A DNA stretch of 7,772 bases from positions 1-7,772 of the forward strand of contig JAQYVG010000161.1 of the NCBI GenBank assembly GCA_030145595.1. Direction: 5' to 3'. Under the pieces are notes generated by a model. That model saw only the letters and a list, made by a program, of their open reading frames with translations. It was not told where the DNA came from and ran no database searches. The stretch comes from Desulfobacterales bacterium (lineage in GTDB: Bacteria; Desulfobacterota; Desulfobacteria; Desulfobacterales; UBA11574). How positions within the stretch are numbered: the first letter of the stretch is position 1; each line of letters begins with the position of its first letter. This document shows positions 1 through 5,946 of the stretch, piece after piece. A program made the translations under genes and the position numbers.

Positions 1-154
1 ACTCGCAGAATTCCAGCGCCTTCCGTTTTTCGTACACCGGTTTTACTTCCTCGTAGGAAGGCGGCGGTGTGACCGGGTAGGGTCTGACATCCATGTCCAT
101 AAGGCCAATGGTGTCGAGCCGGCTGTTTATTTCAATGTCTTTTTTTTCTGCCAT
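1..154 (-). CDS. N-terminal part of an unrecognised protein, runs off the left edge
   Basis: The minus strand reads ATG at 154-152 followed by 51 open codons to the window edge. The protein starts MAEKKDIEINSRLDTIG and continues with a proline-rich stretch (RPYPVTPPPSYEEV) and a charged YEKRKALEFCE segment. The start is well supported: TGGAGG lies at 166-161, six bases before the ATG. There is no signal peptide or membrane segment in the visible part, so a cytoplasmic protein is likely. I do not recognise the family from 51 residues. Its divergent position opposite an aryl-CoA ligase makes a role in the same aromatic acid pathway, for example a CoA-ester-processing enzyme, a reasonable guess but no more. 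The consensus-like promoter at 542-569 points at it and would give a leader of almost 400 bases. Confidence 0.75.
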   Translation of the reverse strand, partial: MAEKKDIEINSRLDTIGLMDMDVRPYPVTPPPSYEEVKPVYEKRKALEFCE

Positions 155-254
155 ATTTTACCTCCAAAATAGTTTAAATTCCATTTAAGAATTTATCCAG
201 TGTCATTCTCAGTTTCAAAGGAACGGCATTGATTCCTCGCAACTGAATTCTTTA

Positions 255-265
255 CCACCTCCTTT
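255..265 (-). promoter_or_regulatory. Full-length Shine-Dalgarno motif in the leader of the left gene
   Basis: On the minus strand this reads AAAGGAGGTGG, complementary to nearly the whole 16S rRNA 3' tail. No ATG follows at usable spacing. The nearest candidate is TTG at 242-240, about 15 bases after GGAGG, opening a 22-codon frame that stops at 174, just before the ribosome site of the left gene. It could drive a leader peptide, but the spacing is poor. Confidence 0.3.
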
Positions 266-391
266 CTTTTGAATTTGCGGCGCATCCAGCAATAAGAGAA
301 CAGACTATAAAGAAAAACGAAAGGGTGCGCTTTGGTTCTTATACAGCGCATTGTGTGATGCTGGAGGCCTCGCTTTTTCCTATATCAAACC

Positions 392-425
392 GTCTGCTTT
401 ACCAGTTGATGGTCTGTTTTACTAG
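392..425. repeat. Direct repeat pair GTCTGYTTTACYAG, operator-like
   Basis: GTCTGCTTTACCAG (392-405) and GTCTGTTTTACTAG (412-425) are 12/14 identical with a 20-base period, about two helical turns. The second copy begins next to a small dyad, ACCA-N5-TGGT (401-413). This arrangement suits a regulator bound on one face of the DNA. The pair lies about 110-140 bases downstream of the predicted start of the leftward transcript, so it could instead act in the leader RNA or serve an undetected promoter. No cognate regulator is in the window. Confidence 0.4.
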
Positions 426-443
426 AGAAAAATCTTAGTAATG

Positions 444-454
444 TCACCTCCTTT
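444..454 (-). promoter_or_regulatory. Perfect extended Shine-Dalgarno with no start codon after it
   Basis: The minus strand reads AAAGGAGGTGA, the exact complement of the 16S 3' end core TCACCTCCTTT. The following bases (CATTACTAAGATTTTTC, then in-frame TAG) contain no ATG, GTG or TTG in range. It lies in the predicted leader of the left gene. It may be a ribosome-binding or standby element, a remnant of a lost gene start, or chance. Confidence 0.3.
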
Positions 455-472
455 AATAGTAGTGTTTTGGAA

Positions 473-547
473 AATGAATTTTATTTAGCGAGTATAAACG
501 TCGCACTAAAATTTTGGCTATTAAAGAAATGAATTTCGTTTAGTATA
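473..547. repeat. Two AATGAATTTNNTTTAG copies around the leftward promoter
   Basis: AATGAATTTTATTTAG (473-488) and AATGAATTTCGTTTAG (528-543) differ at two positions, and both are followed by GTATA (492-496 and 543-547). The right copy ends inside the -10 box of the leftward promoter, so a protein bound there would block RNA polymerase. The left copy lies about 40-60 bases into the transcript. The left copy also overlaps an inverted repeat TTTAG-N17-CTAAA (484-510). Inference: paired operators of one repressor. AT-rich sequence gives chance matches, so confidence is moderate. Confidence 0.4.
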
Positions 548-569
548 TTTTTTTTCAAAATTTTGTCAA
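542..569 (-). promoter_or_regulatory. Strong sigma-70-type promoter reading left
   Basis: On the minus strand TTGACA (569-564) is followed after 16 bases by TATACT (547-542): a perfect -35 and a 5/6 -10 box. Transcription would begin near 535 and run to the gene starting at 154. The spacer is an A-rich run, which favours promoter opening. Confidence 0.65.
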
Positions 570-914
570 GAGAAAAATCAAGAGAAAAAAAGATAAATTT
601 TATTGGTAAAACTGCCATTGTAAACGCAATTCGATCAAAAACAAGAATTGTTAATTAATGCACGGCTGTCAAGGCTTTGTGAGGCCCTTAGCCTTAATAA
701 AATGGCGGTTAAAATATTGATGAAAATATATGGAAGTGTCTTGCAGACCACATTATATGCGAACAGTCGAACACAATATATAGTGGTATAAAAATGATAT
801 GCTACCCTATAAAGCATATGGCAGCAGAGCGCAACTTCTTTTGACCCATGCTCCTGTTAAGATCAATAACAACGCCTTATTTCTCACAAAAAATGTAAAG
901 ATGCAAGCGGAATT

Positions 915-930
915 TTACAGCCGGCTGCAA
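915..930. promoter_or_regulatory. TTACAGCCGGCTGCAA palindrome, possible operator
   Basis: The central ten bases CAGCCGGCTG (918-927) form a perfect palindrome extended by TT/AA at both ends, giving 14 of 16 symmetric positions. It is a GC-rich island in AT-rich DNA, lying about 110 bases upstream of the rightward promoter -35 box. This fits an activator or upstream operator position, but I cannot name the regulator. Confidence 0.4.
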
Positions 931-1036
931 TTAATTTAAAAATGCACTATCAAAATAATTTGAAAGCATCAACTGCCGGTGTTTTTTCTTGTTGCAATTT
1001 GTTTTGTGATATCCTATAGCCTATTGGTTCATAAAC

Positions 1037-1064
1037 TTGTCTGACAATATCCTTTTCCTATATT
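1037..1064 (+). promoter_or_regulatory. Promoter of the ligase gene with overlapping TTGTCTGACAA operator
   Basis: A -35 box TTGTCT (1037-1042, 4/6) and a -10 box TATATT (1059-1064, 5/6) are 16 bases apart. The -35 box lies inside the perfect 11-base palindrome TTGTC-T-GACAA (1037-1047). That shape (TNGTNNNACNA) is the known recognition pattern of FadR-subfamily GntR regulators, many of which respond to organic acids or acyl-CoAs. A dimer bound here would compete with RNA polymerase, so induction by a pathway acid or its CoA ester is a reasonable inference. A second weaker candidate promoter, TTGCAA-N17-TATAGC (992-1020), lies just upstream. Confidence 0.5.
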
Positions 1065-1113
1065 TTAGCACAAATACAAACAAGTACAGATTGATTTAAA
1101 TTAATTTTATCGG

Positions 1114-1168
1114 AAAGGAGGTGAACTTGCAACACGCCGCACCGGGGGCATATCTAATCAAAGGTTAA
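1114..1168 (+). other. Perfect Shine-Dalgarno and possible 13-codon leader peptide
   Basis: AAAGGAGGTGA (1114-1124) is a full complement of the 16S tail. Five bases after GGAGG, a TTG (1127-1129) opens a 13-codon frame (MQHAAPGAYLIKG if TTG is read as Met) ending in TAA at 1166-1168. That stop overlaps an ATG (TAATG) which opens a second 24-codon frame, 1168-1242. Both lie in the predicted leader of the ligase gene, about 140 bases before its start. Neither resembles a known protein. They may be leader peptides, or the ribosome site may belong to a lost gene. Confidence 0.3.
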
Positions 1169-1307
1169 TGGGGGTGAAATTATATAAACTTAGCGCCGCG
1201 GATTCAAATATTTTTGTTTCCGGATTTCGACATAAGCATTAACCCGGTTGTTGAGTAAAAGGCACAAGTTAACAAGAATTAAGAAAAAATTGAGGGAGGT
1301 TTACACT

Positions 1308-2948
1308 ATGGGTACAATACCTGAAAATTATCTGCCACCGAAAGATTTGTGGCCCGAATACACAGTACCGGCTGAGTTTGCGGATACTCCGGACGAGCTG
1401 AATCTAACCGACTTTCTGCTCGACCGCCATGTACGCGAAGGCAGGGGCGACAATGCTGCCATCAAATTTATGGATCAGACCATAACCTATGCTCAGCTTC
1501 AGGAAATGGTAAACAAGTTCGGCAACGCCCTTAAAGAAGTCGGCATTGAATCCCAGGACCGCGTCGGCATCCGGCTGGTAAACTCTATCCAGGCCATGGT
1601 AGCCATCTTTGCCGTTGAGAAAATAGGCGCCATTCCGGTGCCCACATCTCCGCTGTGGTCCGGCGAAGAAGTCGCCTTTGTGGCCAACAATGCCGAGATG
1701 AAACTTTTTATTGTCAATGCCCCGCTTATGCCTCCGGTAGAGACGGCCAAACCTAAGTTTCAGTTCGGCACCAAGGTCATCGTCATCGGCGGCGCGGCCG
1801 ACGAGGTTAAGGCAGCCGGCAATATGGTCTATGAAGAGATGCTCGCAGCCGGCTCCGCAGAGTTGGAACCGACCATGCTCAAAGGCACCGACATCGGTAT
1901 CATGCTGTACACCTCGGGTACTACCGGCATGCCTAAAGGCTGTGTGCACTTTATGAAACCGATTGTTATAGAAACCAAACTGGTCAACAAGCATGTTTAC
2001 AATATGAAACCCGGCGATGTTCTGGGCGGGGCCGCTCCGGTCTCTTTTGCCGCCGGTTTCGGCACCTTTACGCTGATGCCTTTTGAAGGGGGTGCCGCCA
2101 TATCCCTGATTCCCAAGTTCACGCCGCCGGACATGCTGGAACTGATTGGAAAGCACAAGATTACGATCCTCACCGGTCTGCCCACCGGCTACCGGGCTCT
2201 GATGAAGTTCCCCAAATTTAAAGCCTTTGACACCAGTTCGATCCGTCTCTATACATCGGGTGGCGACGCCCTGGGTGCCGAGACCCTGGCGGGCTGGCAG
2301 GAACTAACCGGCAAGCCCATCTGGGAAGGCCTGGGCGGTACGGAGATGCTGCATTTGGTCACTTCGAATACCATGAACGACGAACCGATGCCCAACTCCA
2401 TCGGCAGGGCTTTGCCAGGTATAGAGTGCAAAGTCGTGGATGCCGAGTGGAACGACTGCAAGCCGGATGAAGTCGGCAGCATGGTTCTTAAAGGGCCCTC
2501 GGGAAGCTTGTACTGGAAGCCTTACGAGGATAATGAGAAGCTCATCAGGTCCCAGAAAAAAGGCGTGGTCAACGGCTGGAACCAGATGGGTGACGCGGTC
2601 TTCATGAAAGAAGACGGCAACATCTTCTTTGTATCCCGTGAAGACGACATGATCAAAAGCTCCGGCTACCGCATCGGCCCGGCCGAGGTCGAGGAAGCCA
2701 TTGAAAAGCACCCGGACATTGCCGAAGCCGGCATCGTCGGCATACCTGATCCGGACAAAGGTCAAATCACCAAGGCCTTTGTGGTGCTGAAAGAAGGCGT
2801 TGAAGGCAACGACGAGTTCTTTGAAAACCTTAAGACGTTCTTGAAGGATCACATTGCCATCTACAAACTGCCCAGAGCTATTGATTACCGGGCTGAATTG
2901 CCGCGCACACCAACCGGCAAACTCCTGCGCCGCCATCTGCGTGACTAA
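1308..2948 (+). CDS. Aryl-CoA ligase, 2-aminobenzoate/benzoate-CoA ligase-like (AMP-forming)
   Basis: This is a 546-residue, ANL-superfamily acyl-adenylate-forming enzyme of normal length. It would activate a carboxylic acid with ATP and CoA to its CoA thioester, in the cytoplasm. Motifs are intact: the ATP-binding loop YTSGTTGMPKG (201-211), GGTEM (343-347), the ribose-binding aspartate in MGDAV (D429), the hinge motif SREDDMIKSSGYRIGP (from 443), and the catalytic C-terminal lysine in PTGK (K538). The N-terminus (NYLPPKDLWPEY) resembles 2-aminobenzoate-CoA ligases and relatives, and the body resembles benzoate-CoA ligases. Anthranilate, benzoate, hydroxybenzoate or a cyclic carboxylate are possible substrates. 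An in-frame TTG at 1248 would add 20 basic residues but has no ribosome site. ATG 1308 has GGGAGGT seven bases upstream and is preferred. A strong terminator follows, so the gene is probably monocistronic. Confidence 0.88.
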   Translation: MGTIPENYLPPKDLWPEYTVPAEFADTPDELNLTDFLLDRHVREGRGDNAAIKFMDQTITYAQLQEMVNKFGNALKEVGIESQDRVGIRLVNSIQAMVAIFAVEKIGAIPVPTSPLWSGEEVAFVANNAEMKLFIVNAPLMPPVETAKPKFQFGTKVIVIGGAADEVKAAGNMVYEEMLAAGSAELEPTMLKGTDIGIMLYTSGTTGMPKGCVHFMKPIVIETKLVNKHVYNMKPGDVLGGAAPVSFAAGFGTFTLMPFEGGAAISLIPKFTPPDMLELIGKHKITILTGLPTGYRALMKFPKFKAFDTSSIRLYTSGGDALGAETLAGWQELTGKPIWEGLGGTEMLHLVTSNTMNDEPMPNSIGRALPGIECKVVDAEWNDCKPDEVGSMVLKGPSGSLYWKPYEDNEKLIRSQKKGVVNGWNQMGDAVFMKEDGNIFFVSREDDMIKSSGYRIGPAEVEEAIEKHPDIAEAGIVGIPDPDKGQITKAFVVLKEGVEGNDEFFENLKTFLKDHIAIYKLPRAIDYRAELPRTPTGKLLRRHLRD

Positions 2949-2987
2949 TCTTTAAGTCCTGCGCAAGGCGTATCAATGCAAAGATAT

Positions 2988-3018
2988 CCCCTCACCCCTA
3001 CGGGTGGGGGGATTTTTT
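2988..3018 (+). terminator. Intrinsic terminator after the ligase gene
   Basis: CCCCTCACCC (2988-2997) and GGGTGGGGGG (3002-3011) pair over ten positions (one T-G wobble) around a CTAC loop. A single A and six T residues (3013-3018) follow. It starts 40 bases past the stop codon and separates the ligase from the transporter operon. Confidence 0.9.
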
Positions 3019-3022
3019 ATTG

Positions 3023-3083
3023 GCAAAATAATTAAGGGCAAAATGATTAAACTAAATAATTATTTTGCCTTAAATTATTTTGC
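3023..3083. repeat. Long imperfect inverted repeat, GCAAAATAATT arms
   Basis: Arms 3023-3048 and 3058-3083 are complementary at 23 of 26 positions (two of the others would be G-U pairs in RNA) around a nine-base loop. Each arm holds two GCAAAAT units, so there is a nested direct repeat. Just outside, GGTGGGGGGA of the terminator right arm (3003-3012) is matched inverted by TCCCCCCCACC (3101-3111), extending a larger symmetric structure. It resembles a MITE-like or extragenic palindromic element and has no coding potential. Confidence 0.6.
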
Positions 3084-3147
3084 TTGCTTTGCTACAGATC
3101 TCCCCCCCACCTTAAAGAGAAAGTATTTCCAAAGCACGACAAATTTC

Positions 3148-3176
3148 TTTACATGGCTGCTGATTTGAAATATAAA
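3148..3176 (+). promoter_or_regulatory. livK: Probable promoter of the liv operon
   Basis: TTTACA (3148-3153, 5/6) and TATAAA (3171-3176, 5/6) are separated by exactly 17 bases. Transcription would start near 3183 and leave about 230 bases of leader before the binding-protein gene. A small hairpin TAGCT-TTAC-AGCTA lies downstream at 3200-3213. No clear operator overlaps the boxes. Confidence 0.6.
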
Positions 3177-3249
3177 ATCGTTTCGGGATTTTATGTGATG
3201 TAGCTTTACAGCTAAAATAGAAGTTCCATAATTTCAATAGGGGTAATAC

Positions 3250-3333
3250 TTAAGGCGGCGGCCGACTTCTGAACCCTGGTCGCCTACGGCGCCGCCAAAG
3301 GCGGGTAAACCTTTGAACGTTGAACCTTTGAAC
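3250..3333. repeat. Extragenic repeat cluster upstream of livK
   Basis: A GC-rich patch with mutually complementary GGCGGC and GCCGCC units (about 3254-3304) is followed by AACCTTTGAAC at 3308-3318 and again at 3323-3333, a 15-base period, with GTTG between the copies. TTGAAC/AACCTTTGAACC runs of this kind recur between genes in some Desulfobacterota genomes as far as I recall, which I cannot verify here. The cluster lies in the leader of the liv transcript. Confidence 0.5.
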
Positions 3334-3412
3334 CCAACCTTTTGATCAGAGATGGAGCGTTTTGCCTAAAATTTAACCGCATCATCTATCATTATTTGCG
3401 AAATCTGATATT

Positions 3413-4612
3413 ATGACTCGCATGCGTTGCTATATCGTCCTTTCTTTTTTGGTGCTTGTCCTGTGGTGCCAAACCGGATTTGCCGAAATCATCAAGATCG
3501 GCGAAATCAACCCTCTATCCGGCAGATTCGCCAAGCAGGGCCTGGAAATCCATCAGGGAGTGCAGGTAGCCGTGGCCGAGGCTAATGCATCCGGCGGTAT
3601 CGGCGGCAGGCTGCTGGAACTTGTTTCACGCGATGACCAGAGCCGGCCGGATGTGGCTATTTCCAGGGCTGAAGAGTTATGCGGGTGGGAAAAAGTTGTA
3701 GCCCTTACCGGCGGTTACGTCGATGCTCTGGTCGGCCCCATCGGCGCAGTGGCCAAAAAATACCGGATACCTTATGTAGCAAGTGCCAGTTTACAAAAAG
3801 CACTGGTCGAGCTGGAAAATCCTTATTTCTTCAGAGTTTCTCATCTTAAGGGTTTTGTCGAGCCTCTCTGTGAATTCCTTGTTGAAAGACTGCGGCCCCG
3901 GCGCCTGGCCATTTTGCATGCCGCTACACCCGGCTCCACCGAGTTGGCCCGGGATCTTGAACTCTGTCTCAAGACACGCGGTCTCAACGTTCGCCTTGTT
4001 GAAAAGTTCCGACCGGGGACCCCGGACTTTATCCCGCTTATCAGCAAACTGGCCCACCTGGATATCGATGTAATCGTCTCCGGTGGCTTTTCGCCGGATC
4101 ACATCCTTTTTGTGCGCCAACTCAAGGAGAGCAATGTAGCGCCCAAAGCTTACATAGGCCCTTTCGGTATTGCCTATGAAAGTTTTATACAGGCGCTGGG
4201 TCAAGATGCCGACTATTTGTACAGTACCTGCGCATGGGACAGCGAACTTACTCTACCGGGCACGGAATCAGCTTCAAAAAACTTTATCGAAAGATTTCGC
4301 CGCATGTTCAACCGGCAGCCGAATACCACCAATATGCACGGCTATACTTCCGCCCGGGCTCTGATCGCGGCCATGCGGAAAGTGTCGCGCAGCGGCCAAT
4401 CCCTCACCGGTGCAAATATTCGCCAGGCCCTGACTGCAACCGATCTGACCTTGCCCATGGAACGCCTGGTCTTTAACCACAATGGAGACCCCCGGAACTA
4501 CCGGCATGTTGTTGTTCAAATCCAGAACGGCCGTCTCGTGGTGGTACATCCTCCGCAGCGGGCCACCGGCACAGAGATTTATCCCGCGCCGTCGTGGGAA
4601 CAAAGAAAATAA
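3413..4612 (+). CDS. livK: Periplasmic substrate-binding protein of a Liv/HAAT-type ABC transporter
   Basis: The 399-residue protein begins with a Sec signal peptide: basic start (MTRMR), hydrophobic core at about 7-18 and a likely cut after GFA at residue 24. The mature part opens EIIKIGEINPLSG, the classic start of a type I periplasmic binding fold (Peripla_BP_6), and continues with AEANASGGIGGRLLELVSRDDQS and a VDALVGPIGAVAKKYRIPYV segment typical of the family. It should capture the ligand in the periplasm and pass it to LivH/LivM. Family ligands include branched-chain amino acids, amides, urea and aromatic acids. With an aryl-CoA ligase upstream, an aromatic acid is plausible but unproven. 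No clear ribosome site precedes ATG 3413, and ATG 3422 is an alternative. There is no lipobox at C19. The gene is first in the transporter operon. Confidence 0.88.
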   Translation: MTRMRCYIVLSFLVLVLWCQTGFAEIIKIGEINPLSGRFAKQGLEIHQGVQVAVAEANASGGIGGRLLELVSRDDQSRPDVAISRAEELCGWEKVVALTGGYVDALVGPIGAVAKKYRIPYVASASLQKALVELENPYFFRVSHLKGFVEPLCEFLVERLRPRRLAILHAATPGSTELARDLELCLKTRGLNVRLVEKFRPGTPDFIPLISKLAHLDIDVIVSGGFSPDHILFVRQLKESNVAPKAYIGPFGIAYESFIQALGQDADYLYSTCAWDSELTLPGTESASKNFIERFRRMFNRQPNTTNMHGYTSARALIAAMRKVSRSGQSLTGANIRQALTATDLTLPMERLVFNHNGDPRNYRHVVVQIQNGRLVVVHPPQRATGTEIYPAPSWEQRK

Positions 4613-4749
4613 TTAATATCTCACCGCAGAGACGCTTAGAACGCAGAGTATAAGGATTTTTTGTTTTCCGTAATTCAAAATATTCAAATTCTTTGCGACC
4701 TCTGCGTCTCTGCGGTAATAACATTTTAAGTGTATAAAATGCTTGGCTA
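4613..4749. repeat. ACCGCAGAGACGC inverted repeat between livK and livH
   Basis: ACCGCAGAGACGC (4623-4635) is matched by a perfect inverted copy, GCGTCTCTGCGGT (4704-4716). An extra CGCAGAG (4642-4648) in the left arm can also pair with CTCTGCG in the right arm. The AT-rich centre has no gene. Sequences of the type CTCTGCGTCTCTGCGGT are, to my knowledge, widespread extragenic repeats in environmental bacteria. The element fills most of the livK-livH gap, and no ribosome site for livH is visible after it. Just before livH, a three-codon frame ATG CTT GGC TAA (4739-4750) overlaps its start as TAATG, which could help by re-initiation. Confidence 0.65.
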
Positions 4750-5607
4750 ATGTGGACAACAGTTATCATTTCCGGGATCTCCCTGGGTTCTTTTTATACT
4801 CTCATCTCCCTGGGCTTCGCCTTAATATATGGAGTGACCCGTAACTTCAATCTGGCCCACGGTGAATTGCTGGTTCTGGCCGGCTACGTGTCCTACTGGC
4901 TCTGGAAAGTTTGGAACTGGCCCTTTTTGTTAACTTTTCCTGCCGCCGTTGTCGTCATGCTGGCAACCTGTCTAATCCTGCAGCGCATCTTTGCTCGGCT
5001 TGAAGAACCTTATGAGCTGAATTCCATTGTGTTGAGCTTTGGAATCGCCATTCTTATCCAAAACGGTATGCTTTTATGCTTTAGCGGCGATTATCGGCTC
5101 ATCCGGGTGCCGGTACTTAACCAGGGCCTTCGTTTCCAAAGCTTCTATATCAGCTACGGCCAGCTTACACTGCTGCTTTTATCCATGCTGGCAATCGGAC
5201 TCCTTTACCTGCTCATGCAACGCACTTACCTGGGGAAAGCACTGAGAGCCACGATACAGGACAAAGACGCGGCCGCTATGGCCGGCATTAATGTGGCCGT
5301 CATGGAAACACTCGCTTTCAGTCTTGGCGCTGTTCTTATCGGTCTGGCAGGTCCGCTTTACGGCAGTATCCATTATTTGTACCCGGCAAGCGGACGCGGA
5401 GCCACCCTGCTGGCCGTTACCATTACCATATTTGCGGGAGTCGGCCGCATGCGCGGCATAATTCTGGCCGGCTGGATTCTGGGTCTGGCCGAGTCTGCAA
5501 CGGTGGTTCTCGTAGGATCCAGTTGGCGTGAGATGGTCAGCGCGGTTATCCTGCTCACCCTGCTGGCCTTCAGACCCCACGGCATTTTAGGAAAAGGAGA
5601 ACAATGA
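4750..5607 (+). CDS. livH: Inner-membrane permease LivH of the ABC transporter
   Basis: The 285-residue polytopic membrane protein belongs to the branched-chain amino acid permease family (BPD_transp_2, LivH type) and has the usual length. The N-terminus (ISGISLGSFYTLISLGFALIYGVTRNFNLAHGEL) is diagnostic: LivH proteins have a GxxYaLialGxxLiyGv...NfAhG pattern there. The cytoplasmic ATPase-coupling loop is seen at GKALRATIQDKDAAAMAGIN (162-181). The chain ends in the family-typical FRPHGILGKGEQ. It forms the translocation channel with LivM. The start lacks a clear ribosome site. Its stop TGA overlaps an ATG (ATGA) served by AAGGAGA at 5594-5600, the usual coupling to the next permease, but that ATG now opens the inserted small gene. 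Confidence 0.92.
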   Translation: MWTTVIISGISLGSFYTLISLGFALIYGVTRNFNLAHGELLVLAGYVSYWLWKVWNWPFLLTFPAAVVVMLATCLILQRIFARLEEPYELNSIVLSFGIAILIQNGMLLCFSGDYRLIRVPVLNQGLRFQSFYISYGQLTLLLLSMLAIGLLYLLMQRTYLGKALRATIQDKDAAAMAGINVAVMETLAFSLGAVLIGLAGPLYGSIHYLYPASGRGATLLAVTITIFAGVGRMRGIILAGWILGLAESATVVLVGSSWREMVSAVILLTLLAFRPHGILGKGEQ

Positions 5608-5882
5608 AAACCATAAAGAAAAAATTTGACAGGATAACAGGATACCCAGGATTTTTTATACCCCACTTTCCTGATGACAATGCAATAGTTGGAGAATTTA
5701 TAGCCGATATTCTCGTAGAAGATAAAATTATTTTGGAGTTAAAGTCAGTAAGACAAATTGTAAAAGCCCATGAAGTTCAACTGGTTAATTATCTAGTAGC
5801 TACAGGCAAGCATGTAGGCCTGATTCTTAATTTTGGGGAAAGGAAAGTAGAGATTAAACGTAAGATAAAGGATTTAAAATAA
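5604..5882 (+). pseudogene. Truncated GxxExxY-family, PD-(D/E)XK nuclease-like gene
   Basis: The 92-residue frame begins at the ATGA overlap with livH. From about residue 28 it matches the C-terminal two-thirds of GxxExxY proteins (PDDEXK_3 type): VGEFIADILVEDKIILELKSV, then HEVQLVNYLVATGK and VGLILNFGERKVEIKRK. The nuclease-like residues D35, E45-x-K47 and Q59-x3-Y63 are present. Full family members have about 120-130 residues. The N-terminal half with the GxxExxY motif is absent and replaced by MKTIKKKFDRITGYPGFF, which is partly encoded by flanking repeat DNA. It is therefore a decayed or chimeric copy. It is much more AT-rich than livH and livM, and inverted GACAGGAT repeats flank it, suggesting arrival as a unit. 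It has nothing obvious to do with transport. It could still be translated, because it sits on the livH-coupled ribosome site. The function of the family is not established. Confidence 0.75.
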
Positions 5883-5936
5883 TAATATACAGGACAATAA
5901 ATATCTTGTTTATCCTGTATATCCTGTCAAAAAATT
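5622..5936. mobile_element. GACAGGAT-bounded insertion carrying the GxxExxY fragment
   Basis: The left end reads TTTGACAGGAT-AACAGGAT-ACCCAGGAT (5625-5651) and the right end ATCCTGT-ATATCCTGTCAAA (5912-5931). The arms are inverted copies of GACAGGAT(A/TA)ACAGGAT. A second inner inverted pair, TATACAGGA (5886-5894) and TCCTGTATA (5913-5921), lies at the right end. The ends resemble the TTGACAGGATTAACAGGATT type of extragenic repeat. No transposase is inside, so it would be non-autonomous. Exact borders and target duplication cannot be fixed from one copy. Confidence 0.55.
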
Positions 5937-5946
5937 ATCTGAATCA

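Larger units (their letters stand above)
155..1307. other. Divergent AT-rich control region, no convincing gene
   Basis: This 1.15 kb gap between two divergent genes is far more AT-rich than the ligase gene beside it. It contains promoters on both strands, palindromes and direct repeats (listed separately) and tandem copies of TCAAGAGAAAAA at 567-578 and 579-590. An inverted repeat ATATGC/GCATAT lies at 797-802 and 814-819 with an 11-base loop. Open frames here are short and AT-driven: a 60-codon minus frame at 817-635 and a 52-codon minus frame at 351-193. Neither has a good ribosome site or a recognisable protein. The length and the number of sites suggest regulation by more than one factor. 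Confidence 0.6.

Noticed and set aside
193..351. Minus-strand frame of 52 codons starting ATG at 351
   Set aside because: No adequate ribosome site, odd composition and no family resemblance; most likely chance.
635..817. Minus-strand frame of 60 codons in the divergent region
   Set aside because: AT-driven, no ribosome site, no recognisable protein; its 3' end lies close to the leftward promoter.
1248..1307. TTG start at 1248 extending the ligase by 20 residues
   Set aside because: No ribosome site, atypical basic extension, whereas ATG 1308 has GGGAGGT at seven bases and matches family N-termini.
1404..2936. Long minus-strand frames opposite the ligase gene
   Set aside because: Shadows of a GC-biased codon pattern; the plus frame has all ANL motifs and these encode nothing recognisable.
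3308..3333. CRISPR-like short direct repeats
   Set aside because: Only two 11-base copies with a four-base spacer; no array structure and no cas gene.
5604..5882. Toxin-antitoxin or restriction component between livH and livM
   Set aside because: The fold resemblance is to GxxExxY proteins, no partner gene is present and the N-terminal half is missing.
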